The translations under genes were made by a program, and so were the position numbers. From Flavobacteriaceae bacterium (lineage in GTDB: Bacteria > Bacteroidota > Bacteroidia > Flavobacteriales > Flavobacteriaceae), in NCBI GenBank assembly GCA_028284005.1, contig JANQSO010000007.1, positions 372,001 through 436,000 of the forward strand: a stretch of DNA of 64,000 nucleotides, read 5' to 3'. The first letter of the stretch is position 1. Each line of letters begins with the position of its first letter. The notes beneath the pieces are model-generated. The model was given only the letters and a program-made list of their open reading frames with translations. It was not told the origin of the DNA and made no database searches. Positions 43,872 to 52,705 of the stretch are shown here, piece after piece.

Positions 43872-44738
43872 ATGTCTTGGTTTAAAAGAACAAAAAAAGG
43901 GATTCAAACTCCCACTGAAGAGAAGAAAGATGTCCCTAAAGGACTTTGGTATAAATCCCCTACCGGAAAAATTGTAGATTCCGATGAGTTGGAAGCCAAC
44001 TTTTATGTGAGTCCGGAAGACGGTTATCATGTTCGAATAGGCAGTAAAGAATATTTCGAAATATTATTTGATAATAACGAATTCAAAGAACTGGACAAGA
44101 ACATGGCTTCTAAAGACCCGTTAAAATTTGAGGATAGCAAAAAATATACGGACCGCTTAAAGGGGGCGCAGGAAAAGACCGGATTAAAAGATGCCGTACG
44201 AACTGCTGTTGGTAAATCTATGGGAGAAGACCTGGTGGTTGCCTGTATGGATTTTAGCTTTATAGGCGGTTCAATGGGAAGTGTCGTTGGTGAAAAGATC
44301 GCTCGCGCTGCCGACTATTCTTTAAAGAAGAAAGCCCCGTTTTTAATTATTTCAAAAAGTGGAGGCGCCCGTATGATGGAAGCGGCTCTTTCATTAATGC
44401 AGCTGGCAAAGACAAGTGCTAAGCTCGCACAGTTATCTGAGGCGAAAATTCCTTATATCTCTCTATGTACAGACCCGACCACCGGAGGCACCACTGCTTC
44501 TTTCGCAATGCTGGGAGATATAAATATAGGCGAACCTGGAGCACTCATTGGTTTTGCAGGCCCACGAGTTGTCCGTGACACAACCGGTAAAGAATTACCG
44601 GAAGGTTTTCAGACTTCAGAGTTTTTACTGGAGCACGGATTTTTAGATTTCATCTCTCACCGTAAAGACCTAAAACGAAAGATCAATCTCTACCTGGACC
44701 TCATTTTAAACAGGCCCCTCAGAGAAAAAACCGCATAA
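43872..44738 (+). CDS. accD: Acetyl-CoA carboxylase carboxyltransferase beta subunit, zinc-ribbon-less
   Basis: 288 residues. The carboxyltransferase core is clear: [52 protein letters not shown] and [12 protein letters not shown]. The N-terminal region where the E. coli type carries a four-Cys zinc ribbon aligns as [12 protein letters not shown] ... [16 protein letters not shown]: both CxxC pairs are replaced by SPTG and SPED, and no Cys lies before residue 100. The lysine and aromatic frame of the ribbon remains. It works with AccA, AccB and AccC to make malonyl-CoA. It lies 15 bp after fbaA. Confidence 0.95.
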   Translation: MSWFKRTKKGIQTPTEEKKDVPKGLWYKSPTGKIVDSDELEANFYVSPEDGYHVRIGSKEYFEILFDNNEFKELDKNMASKDPLKFEDSKKYTDRLKGAQEKTGLKDAVRTAVGKSMGEDLVVACMDFSFIGGSMGSVVGEKIARAADYSLKKKAPFLIISKSGGARMMEAALSLMQLAKTSAKLAQLSEAKIPYISLCTDPTTGGTTASFAMLGDINIGEPGALIGFAGPRVVRDTTGKELPEGFQTSEFLLEHGFLDFISHRKDLKRKINLYLDLILNRPLREKTA

Positions 44739-44770
44739 AAAAAAGCCGCTTCAGGAAGCGGCTTTTTTTA
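44738..44770. terminator. Bidirectional terminator after accD
   Basis: A 15-bp stem (44738-44752 with 44755-44769) with long A and T flanks, between convergent accD and the lipoprotein gene. It overlaps the last base of the accD stop codon. Confidence 0.9.
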
Positions 44771-44785
44771 TATAATATTATACTA

Positions 44786-45616
44786 TTATAATCCCAGAAG
44801 AATAGTATATTCTTGTCCGTTAAAAGTAAGTGTTGCTTTATTGTCACAGGTTCCGTCACCAAAATCCAAAGTCCCGGCAAGTGCCTGTTGGGAAATAGTT
44901 AAAGTGCCACTAACCAAATAGATACAGGATAACTTCCTAATAAGTGGTTGTGTGACCTCACCACTTCGGCTAAACCCATTTGAAAATGTAGTGTTCCAGT
45001 TTCCGGTAATACTGTAGACGTTATCCGTCCAGGTCCCGCTTCCAACGCCTTCGATCCATTCTGCAACTCGTAAGCCAACTCGTGTAGCCGTAATATCGGT
45101 ATTTGAAAAACTAACCGTGATCGTCTCATTTACTGTAGAGGACGGATTACCATTATCGTTCTCTATATCACGTACAATCTCACCTCCTCCTGTTACTCCG
45201 TGTCCGTTATAGGTATAATCTTCAAAGGTGTAATTGATGGTTCGGGTGCCGGCTACAATACCGCCATATTCCAGATTGATCTTTCCGGAAACCACGCTTC
45301 CGTTGTTCAATGTACAGGATGTTCCAAAATCCAATACAATAGTTCCTCCATCCCCATTGGGCGTAACAGTAATGATCGTACAGGATGGAAAGAGCGAAAT
45401 AATACCGCTTTTGGTTTCCTCGGCCTCATCATAGCCGTTCTCCATAATATTAAAAGTATTCTCCACTATAATGTCTGCTTGCGCTGCACGGGCCGAATCT
45501 TCAGCAGAAAAATTAACATTTACTGTACCACTATCGTCATTTGAACTACAACTTGTCATAAAAATACTTGCAATACAACAAGAAAACAGGGCAATTTTCT
45601 TTACTAGAGTTTCCAT
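44786..45616 (-). CDS. Hypothetical beta-rich lipoprotein
   Basis: 276 residues. Signal peptide with lipobox MTSC (Cys23) followed by SSNDDSG. After a short helical stretch (SAEDSARAAQADIIVENTFNIM) the rest alternates Thr/Gly-rich strands: TCTLNNGSVVSGKINLEYGG, TINYTFEDYTYNGHGVTGGG, SITGNWNTTFSNGFSRSG. One pair of Cys (FPSCTIITV; TSCTLNN) and another near the C-terminus may form disulfides. I do not recognise a named family. It sits alone, convergent with accD and divergent from rpsO. Confidence 0.75.
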   Translation of the reverse strand: METLVKKIALFSCCIASIFMTSCSSNDDSGTVNVNFSAEDSARAAQADIIVENTFNIMENGYDEAEETKSGIISLFPSCTIITVTPNGDGGTIVLDFGTSCTLNNGSVVSGKINLEYGGIVAGTRTINYTFEDYTYNGHGVTGGGEIVRDIENDNGNPSSTVNETITVSFSNTDITATRVGLRVAEWIEGVGSGTWTDNVYSITGNWNTTFSNGFSRSGEVTQPLIRKLSCIYLVSGTLTISQQALAGTLDFGDGTCDNKATLTFNGQEYTILLGL

Positions 45617-45709
45617 AAGTATGATTTATAATTTATATTATTATGCCTTTAAAAACGGAAAAAGGCCTTATTTCGTATGCATTTTGTAAGAAAAGGGGTC
45701 AGTATTAGC

Positions 45710-45738
45710 TTGATATTAAATAGATTTTTGTACTTTTG
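45710..45738 (+). promoter_or_regulatory. Promoter of rpsO
   Basis: TTG at 45710-45712, 18-bp spacer, TACTTTTG at 45731-45738. Both elements match the Bacteroidota consensus. The leader is about 50 nt. Confidence 0.7.
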
Positions 45739-45745
45739 CCGCTTG

Positions 45746-45762
45746 ATTACCAGAGTGGTAAT
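45746..45762 (+). promoter_or_regulatory. Hairpin at the start of the rpsO leader
   Basis: ATTACC (45746-45751) pairs with GGTAAT (45757-45762) around AGAGT. It sits right after the promoter, at the expected 5' end of the rpsO mRNA. It could act in autoregulation by S15 or as a 5' stabiliser; neither is shown. Confidence 0.5.
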
Positions 45763-45794
45763 TTGTACATAAAAATCATTTAAGTAATATTGGC

Positions 45795-46064
45795 ATGTAT
45801 TTAGCACCAGAAGAAAAAGAAAAAATCTTTGCAAAACACGGAAAGTCTAAGACCGATACCGGTTCTGCAGAAGGACAGATCGCATTGTTCACGTACCGCA
45901 TTGATCATTTAACAAAGCACCTTAAAACAAATCACAAAGACTATAACACAGAGCGTTCTTTGGTGAAGTTAGTAGGAAAGCGCAGATCATTGTTAGATTA
46001 CCTTATGAAGAAGGACATTATGAGGTATCGTGCGATCGTTAAAGAATTAGGATTACGTAAGTAA
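45795..46064 (+). CDS. rpsO: 30S ribosomal protein S15
   Basis: 89 residues, exact family length. Signatures: FAKHGKSKTDTGSAEGQIALFTYRI and LVGKRRSLLDYLMKKDIMRY. S15 is a primary binder of the central domain of 16S rRNA and forms intersubunit bridge B4. It is followed by its own terminator and then pnp, the usual gene order. In E. coli S15 represses its own translation through the leader; a leader hairpin is present here too, but of different form. Confidence 0.98.
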   Translation: MYLAPEEKEKIFAKHGKSKTDTGSAEGQIALFTYRIDHLTKHLKTNHKDYNTERSLVKLVGKRRSLLDYLMKKDIMRYRAIVKELGLRK

Positions 46065-46066
46065 TA

Positions 46067-46097
46067 AAAATGGGACGCTTTGGTGTCCCATTTTACT
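46067..46097 (+). terminator. Terminator after rpsO
   Basis: A 10-bp perfect stem (46067-46076 with 46085-46094), 8-nt loop, then a moderately T-rich tail. Read-through into pnp remains possible. Confidence 0.7.
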
Positions 46098-46109
46098 TTA
46101 TATATTTTT

Positions 46110-46219
46110 TTTCAGAATTTATTTCTGAAACACATAGAAAAGCTACCCTTAGGTTTTTCATTGGTCAACAACCACACAACAACACAACCCTCGACCGATT
46201 GACGGTCGCTGACCAAATG
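46110..46219 (+). promoter_or_regulatory. Structured leader of pnp (candidate cis-regulatory RNA)
   Basis: Two elements. First a simple hairpin, TTTCAGAA (46110-46117) with TTCTGAAA (46123-46130). Second a nested structure: an outer stem 46159-46167 with 46210-46219 (one bulged A) encloses an inner hairpin CGACCG (46192-46197) with CGGTCG (46203-46208), and a 24-nt A/C-rich strand free of G (46168-46191) on the 5' side. PNPase in E. coli controls its own leader; this leader is unrelated in sequence but could do likewise. Confidence 0.5.
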
Positions 46220-46257
46220 TAAACGCTCATATGGTATGGGCAAAAATGAAAAACAAA

Positions 46258-48477
46258 ATGATACCAAAAGTATTTAAAGAGGTCATAGACCTCGGTGACG
46301 GTAGAGAGATCTCTATTGAAACCGGAAAATTAGCAAAACAGGCACATGGTTCTGTTGTTGTACAATCCGGAAAATGTATGCTGCTATGTACAGTAGTGTC
46401 CAACTACAAACAAAGTGATGTGGATTTTCTACCTCTTACGGTAGATTACCGTGAAAAATTTGCAGCTTCGGGACGTTATCCCGGAGGTTTCTTTAAAAGA
46501 GAAGCAAGACCCAGCGATGGCGAAGTATTAACCATGCGTCTGGTGGACCGTGTATTGCGCCCGCTGTTCCCAAAGGATTATCATGCAGAAACGCAGGTGA
46601 TGATCCAGTTAATGTCTCACGACGATGATGTAATGCCGGATGCAATGGCAGGATTAGCGGCTTCGGCAGCAATTCAGTTATCCGACTTCCCTTTTGAATG
46701 CGCCATTTCCGAAGCAAGAGTAGGACGTGTAGACGGCAAATTCGTTATCAACCCTACCAGAGTTCAACTGGCAGAATCTGACATCGATATGATGATTGGT
46801 GCCTCGATCGACTCTGTAATGATGGTGGAAGGTGAAATGAAAGAGATCAGTGAAGAAGAAATGGTAGAAGCCATTCAATTTGCTCACGATCACATTAAAA
46901 AACAGTGTGAGGCTCAAATAAAATTAGCCGAAGCCTTCGGAAAAAAAGAAGTACGTGAGTACGAACCGGAAAGAGAAGATGAAGAATTGGCTAAAAAGAT
47001 CCATGATATGGCATACGACAAAGTATATGCCGTAGCCAAAGCCGGATCCTCAAAAAAGGAAAGAGGATTGGCATTCTCAGAAATCAAAGAAGAGATTCTG
47101 GCGACTTATTCTGAAGAAGAATTAGAAGATATAGGAGACCTGGTTTCCAAATATTATAACAAGGCGGAAAAGGCCGCTGTACGTGACCTTACTTTAAATG
47201 AAGGTTTGCGCCTGGACGGAAGAAAGACCGATGAGATCCGACCTATCTGGTGTGAAGTAGATTATTTACCTTCTACACATGGTTCTTCCATATTCACACG
47301 TGGAGAAACACAGGCATTGGCTACCGTTACTTTGGGAACTTCAAGAGAGGCGAACCAAATCGATATGCCATCTTATGAAGGTGAAGAAACTTTCTACCTG
47401 CATTATAACTTCCCTCCTTTCTCTACCGGTGAAGCAAGGCCCATAAGAGGTACATCACGAAGAGAGATTGGACATGGAAACCTGGCACAACGTGCCTTAA
47501 AAGGAATGATCCCGGAAGATTGCCCGTATACGGTACGTGTTGTTTCCGAAGTATTGGAATCTAACGGTTCCTCTTCTATGGCAACCGTATGTAGTGGTAC
47601 CATGGCACTAATGGATGCAGGGGTACAATTGGTAAAACCAGTTTCGGGAATAGCCATGGGATTGATCTCGGACGGAGAAACCGGAAAATATGCTGTATTA
47701 AGTGATATTTTAGGAGATGAGGACCACTTAGGAGATATGGACTTTAAAGTAACCGGAACAGCCGACGGGATCACTGCCTGTCAAATGGATATTAAAGTAA
47801 AAGGACTTTCTTATGAGATCCTTGTAAATGCATTAAAGCAAGCCGCTGAAGGCAGATTGCATATCCTTGAAAAATTAACCGATACGATCGCTCAACCAAA
47901 TGCAGATGTGAAACCACATGCTCCAAAAATGGTGACAGCAACCATCGCGAACGAGTATATTGGTGCTTTAATAGGGCCGGGTGGAAAAGTGATCCAGGAA
48001 CTACAAAAAGAAACGGGTACTACCATCGTGATCAACGAAGACCCTGTAACCGAAGAAGGAATCGTAGAGATCCTTGGTACGGACCAAAATGGTATCGATG
48101 CTGTATTGGCAAGGATCGACTCTATCACCTTTAAGCCGAAAATGGGAAGTGTATATGAAGTGAAGGTGATCAAAATGCTGGATTTTGGTGCTGTAGTAGA
48201 ATATACCGAAGCTCCCGGAAATGAAGTGTTGTTACACGTTTCCGAATTGGCATGGGAACGCACTGAAAATGTTAGTGATGTAGTGAACATGGGTGATGTT
48301 TTTGATGTAAAGTACTTTGGAACCGATCCCAGAACACGTAAGGAAAAAGTGTCCAGAAAAGCACTGCTTCCTAAACCGGAAGGTTTTAAAGAAAGGCCGC
48401 CTCGCAATGATAACAGAGGAAGAGATAATCGCGGCAGAGACAACAGAAATCGTGATAGAGATAAAAAAAGAAACTAG
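46258..48477 (+). CDS. pnp: Polyribonucleotide nucleotidyltransferase (PNPase)
   Basis: 739 residues from the ATG at 46258 ([26 protein letters not shown] would be the N-terminus; first 20 are [20 protein letters not shown]). In-frame ATGs at 46231 and 46246 would add 9 or 4 residues; relatives begin at MIPK. Two RNase PH-like domains (about 10-220 and 310-540, with [15 protein letters not shown] and the [17 protein letters not shown] catalytic Asp region), then a KH domain ([19 protein letters not shown]) and an S1 domain ([20 protein letters not shown]). The tail is an Arg/Asp/Asn-rich low-complexity stretch with [13 protein letters not shown]. It degrades RNA by phosphorolysis 3' to 5'. 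Confidence 0.96.
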   Translation: MIPKVFKEVIDLGDGREISIETGKLAKQAHGSVVVQSGKCMLLCTVVSNYKQSDVDFLPLTVDYREKFAASGRYPGGFFKREARPSDGEVLTMRLVDRVLRPLFPKDYHAETQVMIQLMSHDDDVMPDAMAGLAASAAIQLSDFPFECAISEARVGRVDGKFVINPTRVQLAESDIDMMIGASIDSVMMVEGEMKEISEEEMVEAIQFAHDHIKKQCEAQIKLAEAFGKKEVREYEPEREDEELAKKIHDMAYDKVYAVAKAGSSKKERGLAFSEIKEEILATYSEEELEDIGDLVSKYYNKAEKAAVRDLTLNEGLRLDGRKTDEIRPIWCEVDYLPSTHGSSIFTRGETQALATVTLGTSREANQIDMPSYEGEETFYLHYNFPPFSTGEARPIRGTSRREIGHGNLAQRALKGMIPEDCPYTVRVVSEVLESNGSSSMATVCSGTMALMDAGVQLVKPVSGIAMGLISDGETGKYAVLSDILGDEDHLGDMDFKVTGTADGITACQMDIKVKGLSYEILVNALKQAAEGRLHILEKLTDTIAQPNADVKPHAPKMVTATIANEYIGALIGPGGKVIQELQKETGTTIVINEDPVTEEGIVEILGTDQNGIDAVLARIDSITFKPKMGSVYEVKVIKMLDFGAVVEYTEAPGNEVLLHVSELAWERTENVSDVVNMGDVFDVKYFGTDPRTRKEKVSRKALLPKPEGFKERPPRNDNRGRDNRGRDNRNRDRDKKRN

Positions 48478-48503
48478 TTTTTCTTTCTAAATATAATGAC
48501 AGG

Positions 48504-48533
48504 CGCCTCCTTAATTGGGAGGCGTTTTTTTTT
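48504..48533 (+). terminator. Terminator after pnp
   Basis: CGCCTCC (48504-48510) with GGAGGCG (48518-48524), loop TTAATTG, then nine T. Nearly the same as the terminators at 52449-52483 and 53496-53526. Confidence 0.9.
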
Positions 48534-48606
48534 GCAACTAGGTCTAAATGAGTTGTTTATCCGGTCAAATACAAATTATTTTATAATAAAGTAGTCTTTT
48601 TCTTAC

Positions 48607-48631
48607 AATTTTGTTAAATTTGAATCTCCCC
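48607..48631 (+). promoter_or_regulatory. Candidate promoter box of the 1253-aa protein, copy 1 of a repeated segment
   Basis: Contains TAAATTTG (48615-48622), fitting TAnnTTTG, 43 bp before the ATG. The 25-bp segment is closely repeated at 52587-52612 in front of the small two-gene cassette. Confidence 0.5.
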
Positions 48632-48665
48632 AAGTTTAATTAACACTAACTTAAATTTATTTACC

Positions 48666-51600
48666 ATGAAAAAACTACTTTTTACATTCGCATTTTTATG
48701 CGGAGTACTTTTGTATGCCCAGGATGGATCTCAAAAAGCGACCTCTTATGGTTCTGCTGCATACATGAGGGAAATTCCGGCATTATCCTCTATGGACAAC
48801 ATTATTTCTGCCGCCGGCTTTGGACATGTTGCACCCCCAAAAAGAAGGGGAAGTAACACTTTTGTACCGGGAAAGGGCCTTCCCGCCGGGCCGGACCCCT
48901 TAATAGAACAACAACGAAATGCTCAAACAATTCCGGGGAGAGCACCCATAACAGATTTTATCGCACATCAGGGTACGGTCCTAAACGACCCTACCGGAGC
49001 CATAGGCCCAAACCATTATGTGTATGCCTTTAATACCGGTTTCGGAATTTTGGACAGAAGTGGAAATGTATTGGTTCCGGAAGCTTCACTGGGAACATTG
49101 TTTCCAGGGGAAACATTAGGAGACCCTGTAGTGGTTTACGACCGTTTTGCAGACCGATTTATCATTATGGAATTTAGTGATACTCCCAATGGTTTTTTAA
49201 TTGCTGTTTGTCAGGGCCCGGACCCGGTCAACGACGGGTGGTATACCTATCGTTTCAATACCGGTACTTTTCCGGATTACGAAAAACTATCTGTCTGGGG
49301 TGACGGGTACTATATTACTGCCAACAAAGATCAAGGATCTATGACTACAAGCGACGTGGTATATGCAGTGGAAAGAGATGAAATGCTGGTAGGAAATGTT
49401 AATGCACAGCTTATTGGTTTTCCTTTACCAGGCGCATCAAATAACGGGTTTTACAGCCCGGGTGGCTTCAATGCAATAGGAACTTCCCTTCCTCCGGTCG
49501 GTGTTCCGCATCCCATTGTATACATGCAGGACGATTCCTGGAGCGGTATCTCACAGGATCACTTGAAGATCTGGAACATAAGCGTGGATTGGAACACTCC
49601 TTCCAACTCATCAATTTCGTCCCCACAACAGATCAACACTTCATCTTTTGACAGTGTTTTTGATAACGGTTCGTTCCAAAATCTGGATGAACCCGGCAAT
49701 GGTCCTGATATTGATGCCCTTCAGGCAACCATGATGTATATGACCAACTACAGACGCTTTGGAACTCATAATTCTGCAGTAATGAACTTCGCCGTAGATG
49801 TTAGCGGTAATGATACCAGAGCCGGAATTAGATGGTACGAACTAAGGCAAAGTGCAGACGGACAGCCATGGACCATTTACCAGGAAGGAACCTATAGCCA
49901 GCCTAACTACAGTACTTTCTGCGGAAGTATCAGTATGGATTACCAGGGAAATATTGGATTGGCCTATACCATTGTAAGTAGCTCGATCTATACTTCCCTT
50001 AGATATACGGGTAGACTAGCTAGTGATGCACTAGGTACTATGACCGTTGCAGAACAAACCATTGTGAACGGAAATGCACAAAACAACCGTAGTGATGGAC
50101 GTTATGGAGATTATGCACAATTAACAGTTGACCCGGTAGACGACCTAACATTCTGGCATATTGGAGAATATATGAGCGGAAGCAGTTCCGTGGTACGGAA
50201 AAGTCATGTAGCAGCATTTCAAATTGGAAGCGGAACTCCTGATAATGATCCTCCATCGGACCCTACGGGCTTAACCGCATCCAATACTACAGCCAGTAGT
50301 ACGGACCTGTCATGGAATGCCTCTACAGATAATGTAGGCGTAACAGGATATGATGTATACCAAAACGGAAGTGTAGTTGCTACAGCTGCCACCAATAGTT
50401 ATACGGTAACCGGCCTGTCCCCTTCTACAGCATATAGCTTCTATGTTATTGCAAAAGATGCAGCCGGAAACCAGTCCGGGCAGAGCAATACTGTAAATGT
50501 AACCACTACAGCGGTCACTGCCTGTACAGGAGGTATTACTTCTTATCCGTATAGTGAAAGTTTTGAAAGCTCAATTGGAGCCTGGTCACAAGATACGGGA
50601 GATGATATCAACTGGACCCGTGACAGTGGAGGAACACCTTCCAACAATACGGGGCCATCAAGTGGAGCAGACGGTTCCTGGTATATGTACGTGGAAGCAA
50701 GTTCACCAAACTATCCTAACATTCAGGCTATTTTAAATTCTCCTTGTTTTGACCTTAGCGGTGCTTCACAGGCGACCTTTTCGTTTCAGTACCATATGTA
50801 TGGTTCATCAGACATGGGAACTTTCAGTCTGGAAGCTTCCAATGACGATGGAAACAGCTGGACCTCGATCTGGAGCCAGACCGGAAACCAGGGGAACCAA
50901 TGGAATACCGCAGATGTTGACCTTGCCGCTTATGTAGGCAATAGTGTTCAATTGCGTTTTAACAGAACTACCGGAGGTACCTGGCAGGCAGATATTGCCG
51001 TAGATGCTATTTCAGTATCAACTTCGGGAAGTGATACCGAAGCACCTACTGCTCCATCAAACTTAACAGCTTCCAATACTACAACATCTTCCACAGACCT
51101 GTCCTGGACAGCTTCTACCGATAATGTTGGAGTAACAGGTTATGATATATACCAAAATGGTTCTTTAATTGGTAATACGGGAAGTACTTCTTATAATGTT
51201 ACCGGATTAAACCCGGCAACCGGCTACAGTTTCTATGTGATCGCCAATGATGCTGCCGGAAACCAATCTGCGCAGAGTAATACCGTAAATGTTACTACCA
51301 ACAGTACTTCAGGTTGTAGTGGAGGAATTTCATCTTTCCCTTATTCTGAAAGCTTTGAAAGCTCAATTGGAGCCTGGACACAAGATACGGGAGATGATAT
51401 CAACTGGACCCGTGACAGTGGAGGAACACCTTCCAACAATACAGGACCATCAAGTGGAGCAGACGGTTCCTGGTATATGTACGTAGAAGCCAGTTCACCA
51501 AACTATCCTAACATTCAGGCTATTTTAAATTCTCCTTGTTTTGACCTAAGTGGAGAAACACAGGCCAGCTTCTCGTTCCAGTATCATATGTATGGTTCGG

Positions 51601-52427
51601 CAAACATGGGAACTTTTGTTTTAGAAGCTTCTAATGATAATGGTAGTACCTGGGCCTCGATCTGGAGTCAGACCGGAAATCAAGGAAACCAATGGAATTC
51701 AGCAAACGTGGACCTTGCCGCTTATGTAGGCGGAAGTGTTCAGCTGCGTTTTAACAGAACCACAGGAAGTACGTGGCAAGCAGATATTGCAGTAGATGAT
51801 ATATCGTTATCTACCGGAAATACAAACAATTGTGCTGCAGCCGACCTTACATTAACCATCACTTTGGATAACTATCCTGAAGAAACAGGATGGACATTAC
51901 AAACTTCCGGAGGTACTACTGTAGCAAGTAATAGTTATTCTACTGCGAATCCGGATGGTTCAACTGTAGTTGAAGACATTAATGGATTAGCTTCAGGAGA
52001 TTATGTATTTACTATTACAGATACCTATGGTGACGGTATTTGCTGTTCTTATGGAAACGGTTCTTATACACTGGAAAGCTCCGAAGGAGTTATTGTAACC
52101 GGCGGAAGCTTTACATCTTCAGAAGCTACTAATTTCTGTGTGGACGCTACTAAGGACCCGGGGCCGCTACAAACCTATACCTTGTTGGATGACAACAGTG
52201 ATGAATTCAGAATTTATCCAAATCCTGCCAGAACTATGGTTACCATAAACACGCTTGGACAAAACATGGATGATATCAAGATATTCTCAATGTACGGAGT
52301 ACTTGTGAGACATATTAAAGATGTTCAAGGAACAAGCCTTGACGTATCACAACTTTCGTCCGCAACTTATTTTGTGAGAATTACCTCAGGAAACAAGATC
52401 GTGACACGTAAGTTTATTAAAGAATAA
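48666..52427 (+). CDS. Large secreted FN3/MAM adhesin-like protein with T9SS type A sorting domain
   Basis: 1253 residues. Signal peptide 1-19 (LYAQ). An N-terminal domain (about 60-520) with repeated beta patterns (ITDFIAHQGTVLNDPTGAIG; GDPVVVYDRFADRF) that may be a propeller. FN3 1 (about 528-617), MAM/jelly-roll 1 (620-790), FN3 2 (795-882), MAM/jelly-roll 2 (884-1055). Then a Cys-containing beta domain (1058-1165, DTYGDGICCSYGNGSY) and the sorting domain (1180-1253, FRIYPNPARTMVTIN). The two FN3-MAM units form a 792-bp duplication. Probably surface-bound and adhesive or carbohydrate-binding; no catalytic motif recognised. Confidence 0.9.
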   Translation: MKKLLFTFAFLCGVLLYAQDGSQKATSYGSAAYMREIPALSSMDNIISAAGFGHVAPPKRRGSNTFVPGKGLPAGPDPLIEQQRNAQTIPGRAPITDFIAHQGTVLNDPTGAIGPNHYVYAFNTGFGILDRSGNVLVPEASLGTLFPGETLGDPVVVYDRFADRFIIMEFSDTPNGFLIAVCQGPDPVNDGWYTYRFNTGTFPDYEKLSVWGDGYYITANKDQGSMTTSDVVYAVERDEMLVGNVNAQLIGFPLPGASNNGFYSPGGFNAIGTSLPPVGVPHPIVYMQDDSWSGISQDHLKIWNISVDWNTPSNSSISSPQQINTSSFDSVFDNGSFQNLDEPGNGPDIDALQATMMYMTNYRRFGTHNSAVMNFAVDVSGNDTRAGIRWYELRQSADGQPWTIYQEGTYSQPNYSTFCGSISMDYQGNIGLAYTIVSSSIYTSLRYTGRLASDALGTMTVAEQTIVNGNAQNNRSDGRYGDYAQLTVDPVDDLTFWHIGEYMSGSSSVVRKSHVAAFQIGSGTPDNDPPSDPTGLTASNTTASSTDLSWNASTDNVGVTGYDVYQNGSVVATAATNSYTVTGLSPSTAYSFYVIAKDAAGNQSGQSNTVNVTTTAVTACTGGITSYPYSESFESSIGAWSQDTGDDINWTRDSGGTPSNNTGPSSGADGSWYMYVEASSPNYPNIQAILNSPCFDLSGASQATFSFQYHMYGSSDMGTFSLEASNDDGNSWTSIWSQTGNQGNQWNTADVDLAAYVGNSVQLRFNRTTGGTWQADIAVDAISVSTSGSDTEAPTAPSNLTASNTTTSSTDLSWTASTDNVGVTGYDIYQNGSLIGNTGSTSYNVTGLNPATGYSFYVIANDAAGNQSAQSNTVNVTTNSTSGCSGGISSFPYSESFESSIGAWTQDTGDDINWTRDSGGTPSNNTGPSSGADGSWYMYVEASSPNYPNIQAILNSPCFDLSGETQASFSFQYHMYGSANMGTFVLEASNDNGSTWASIWSQTGNQGNQWNSANVDLAAYVGGSVQLRFNRTTGSTWQADIAVDDISLSTGNTNNCAAADLTLTITLDNYPEETGWTLQTSGGTTVASNSYSTANPDGSTVVEDINGLASGDYVFTITDTYGDGICCSYGNGSYTLESSEGVIVTGGSFTSSEATNFCVDATKDPGPLQTYTLLDDNSDEFRIYPNPARTMVTINTLGQNMDDIKIFSMYGVLVRHIKDVQGTSLDVSQLSSATYFVRITSGNKIVTRKFIKE
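50560..51830 (+). repeat. Internal tandem duplication, 792-bp period
   Basis: Two FN3-MAM units in register at an offset of 792 bp (264 residues). The best conserved part, 50560-50755 against 51352-51547, is almost identical at DNA level, including a 63-bp run without differences, while flanking parts have diverged. This suggests recent duplication or gene conversion. Confidence 0.9.
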
Positions 52428-52480
52428 TTTAATAACCATAACGTTTATAAAACGCCTCCTGGATTTTCAGGAGGCGTTTT
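52419..52480 (+). repeat. 3'-end repeat, copy 1 (end of the 1253-aa gene plus terminator)
   Basis: Covers the last codons (Lys-Glu-stop), a short spacer and the start of the terminator. It aligns with 53465-53525 across about 40 bp before the stem, with few changes. Confidence 0.75.
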
Positions 52481-52483
52481 TAT
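52449..52483 (+). terminator. Terminator of the 1253-aa protein gene
   Basis: A 13-bp perfect stem (52449-52461 with 52468-52480), loop GATTTT, and T-rich tail. Same CGCCTCC core as two other terminators nearby. Confidence 0.9.
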
Positions 52484-52494
52484 TTAATTTATAC

Positions 52495-52560
52495 ATGTCA
52501 CAAGATATTAAAAGCCAGCTGAATACAGCTTTAAATGAATTGGCTACAAAAAGCACATAA
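52495..52560 (+). pseudogene. 21-codon micro-ORF resembling the start of the 63-aa gene
   Basis: ATG at 52495 opens a 21-residue frame, MSQDIKSQLNTALNELATKS plus one Thr. It resembles the N-terminus of the 63-aa product at 53282 (MKQSVQHKINTLKALAKS): M-x-Q, [IV], [KQ], [QK][LI]NT, LA, KS are shared. It may be a relic of a second copy. The match is short and could be chance. Confidence 0.3.
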
Positions 52561-52586
52561 GCCAATAATGTATATAAAATGCATTG

Positions 52587-52612
52587 AATTTTGTTATATT
52601 TGGATTCTCCCC
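52587..52612 (+). promoter_or_regulatory. Candidate promoter box of the two-gene cassette, copy 2 of the repeated segment
   Basis: Contains TATATTTG (52595-52602), an exact TAnnTTTG fit, 103 bp before the 183-aa ORF. The 26-bp segment matches 48607-48631 at nearly every position apart from one inserted base. Confidence 0.5.
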
Positions 52613-52705
52613 TACCATAAATTACTTCTGAAAGATTTGTATCTCAAAAAAAACACACTTGTTACATACAATACCGTTGACAGTAATTCAAATTGAAATT
52701 CAAAT

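Noticed and set aside
43872..44738. accD as a decayed gene because its zinc ribbon is missing
   Set aside because: The carboxyltransferase core is complete, the gene is in an operon with fbaA and the N-terminal frame is conserved in character.
50560..51830. Long DNA repeats as an insertion sequence pair
   Set aside because: Both copies lie in one open frame in register and encode FN3/MAM modules; no transposase or inverted ends.
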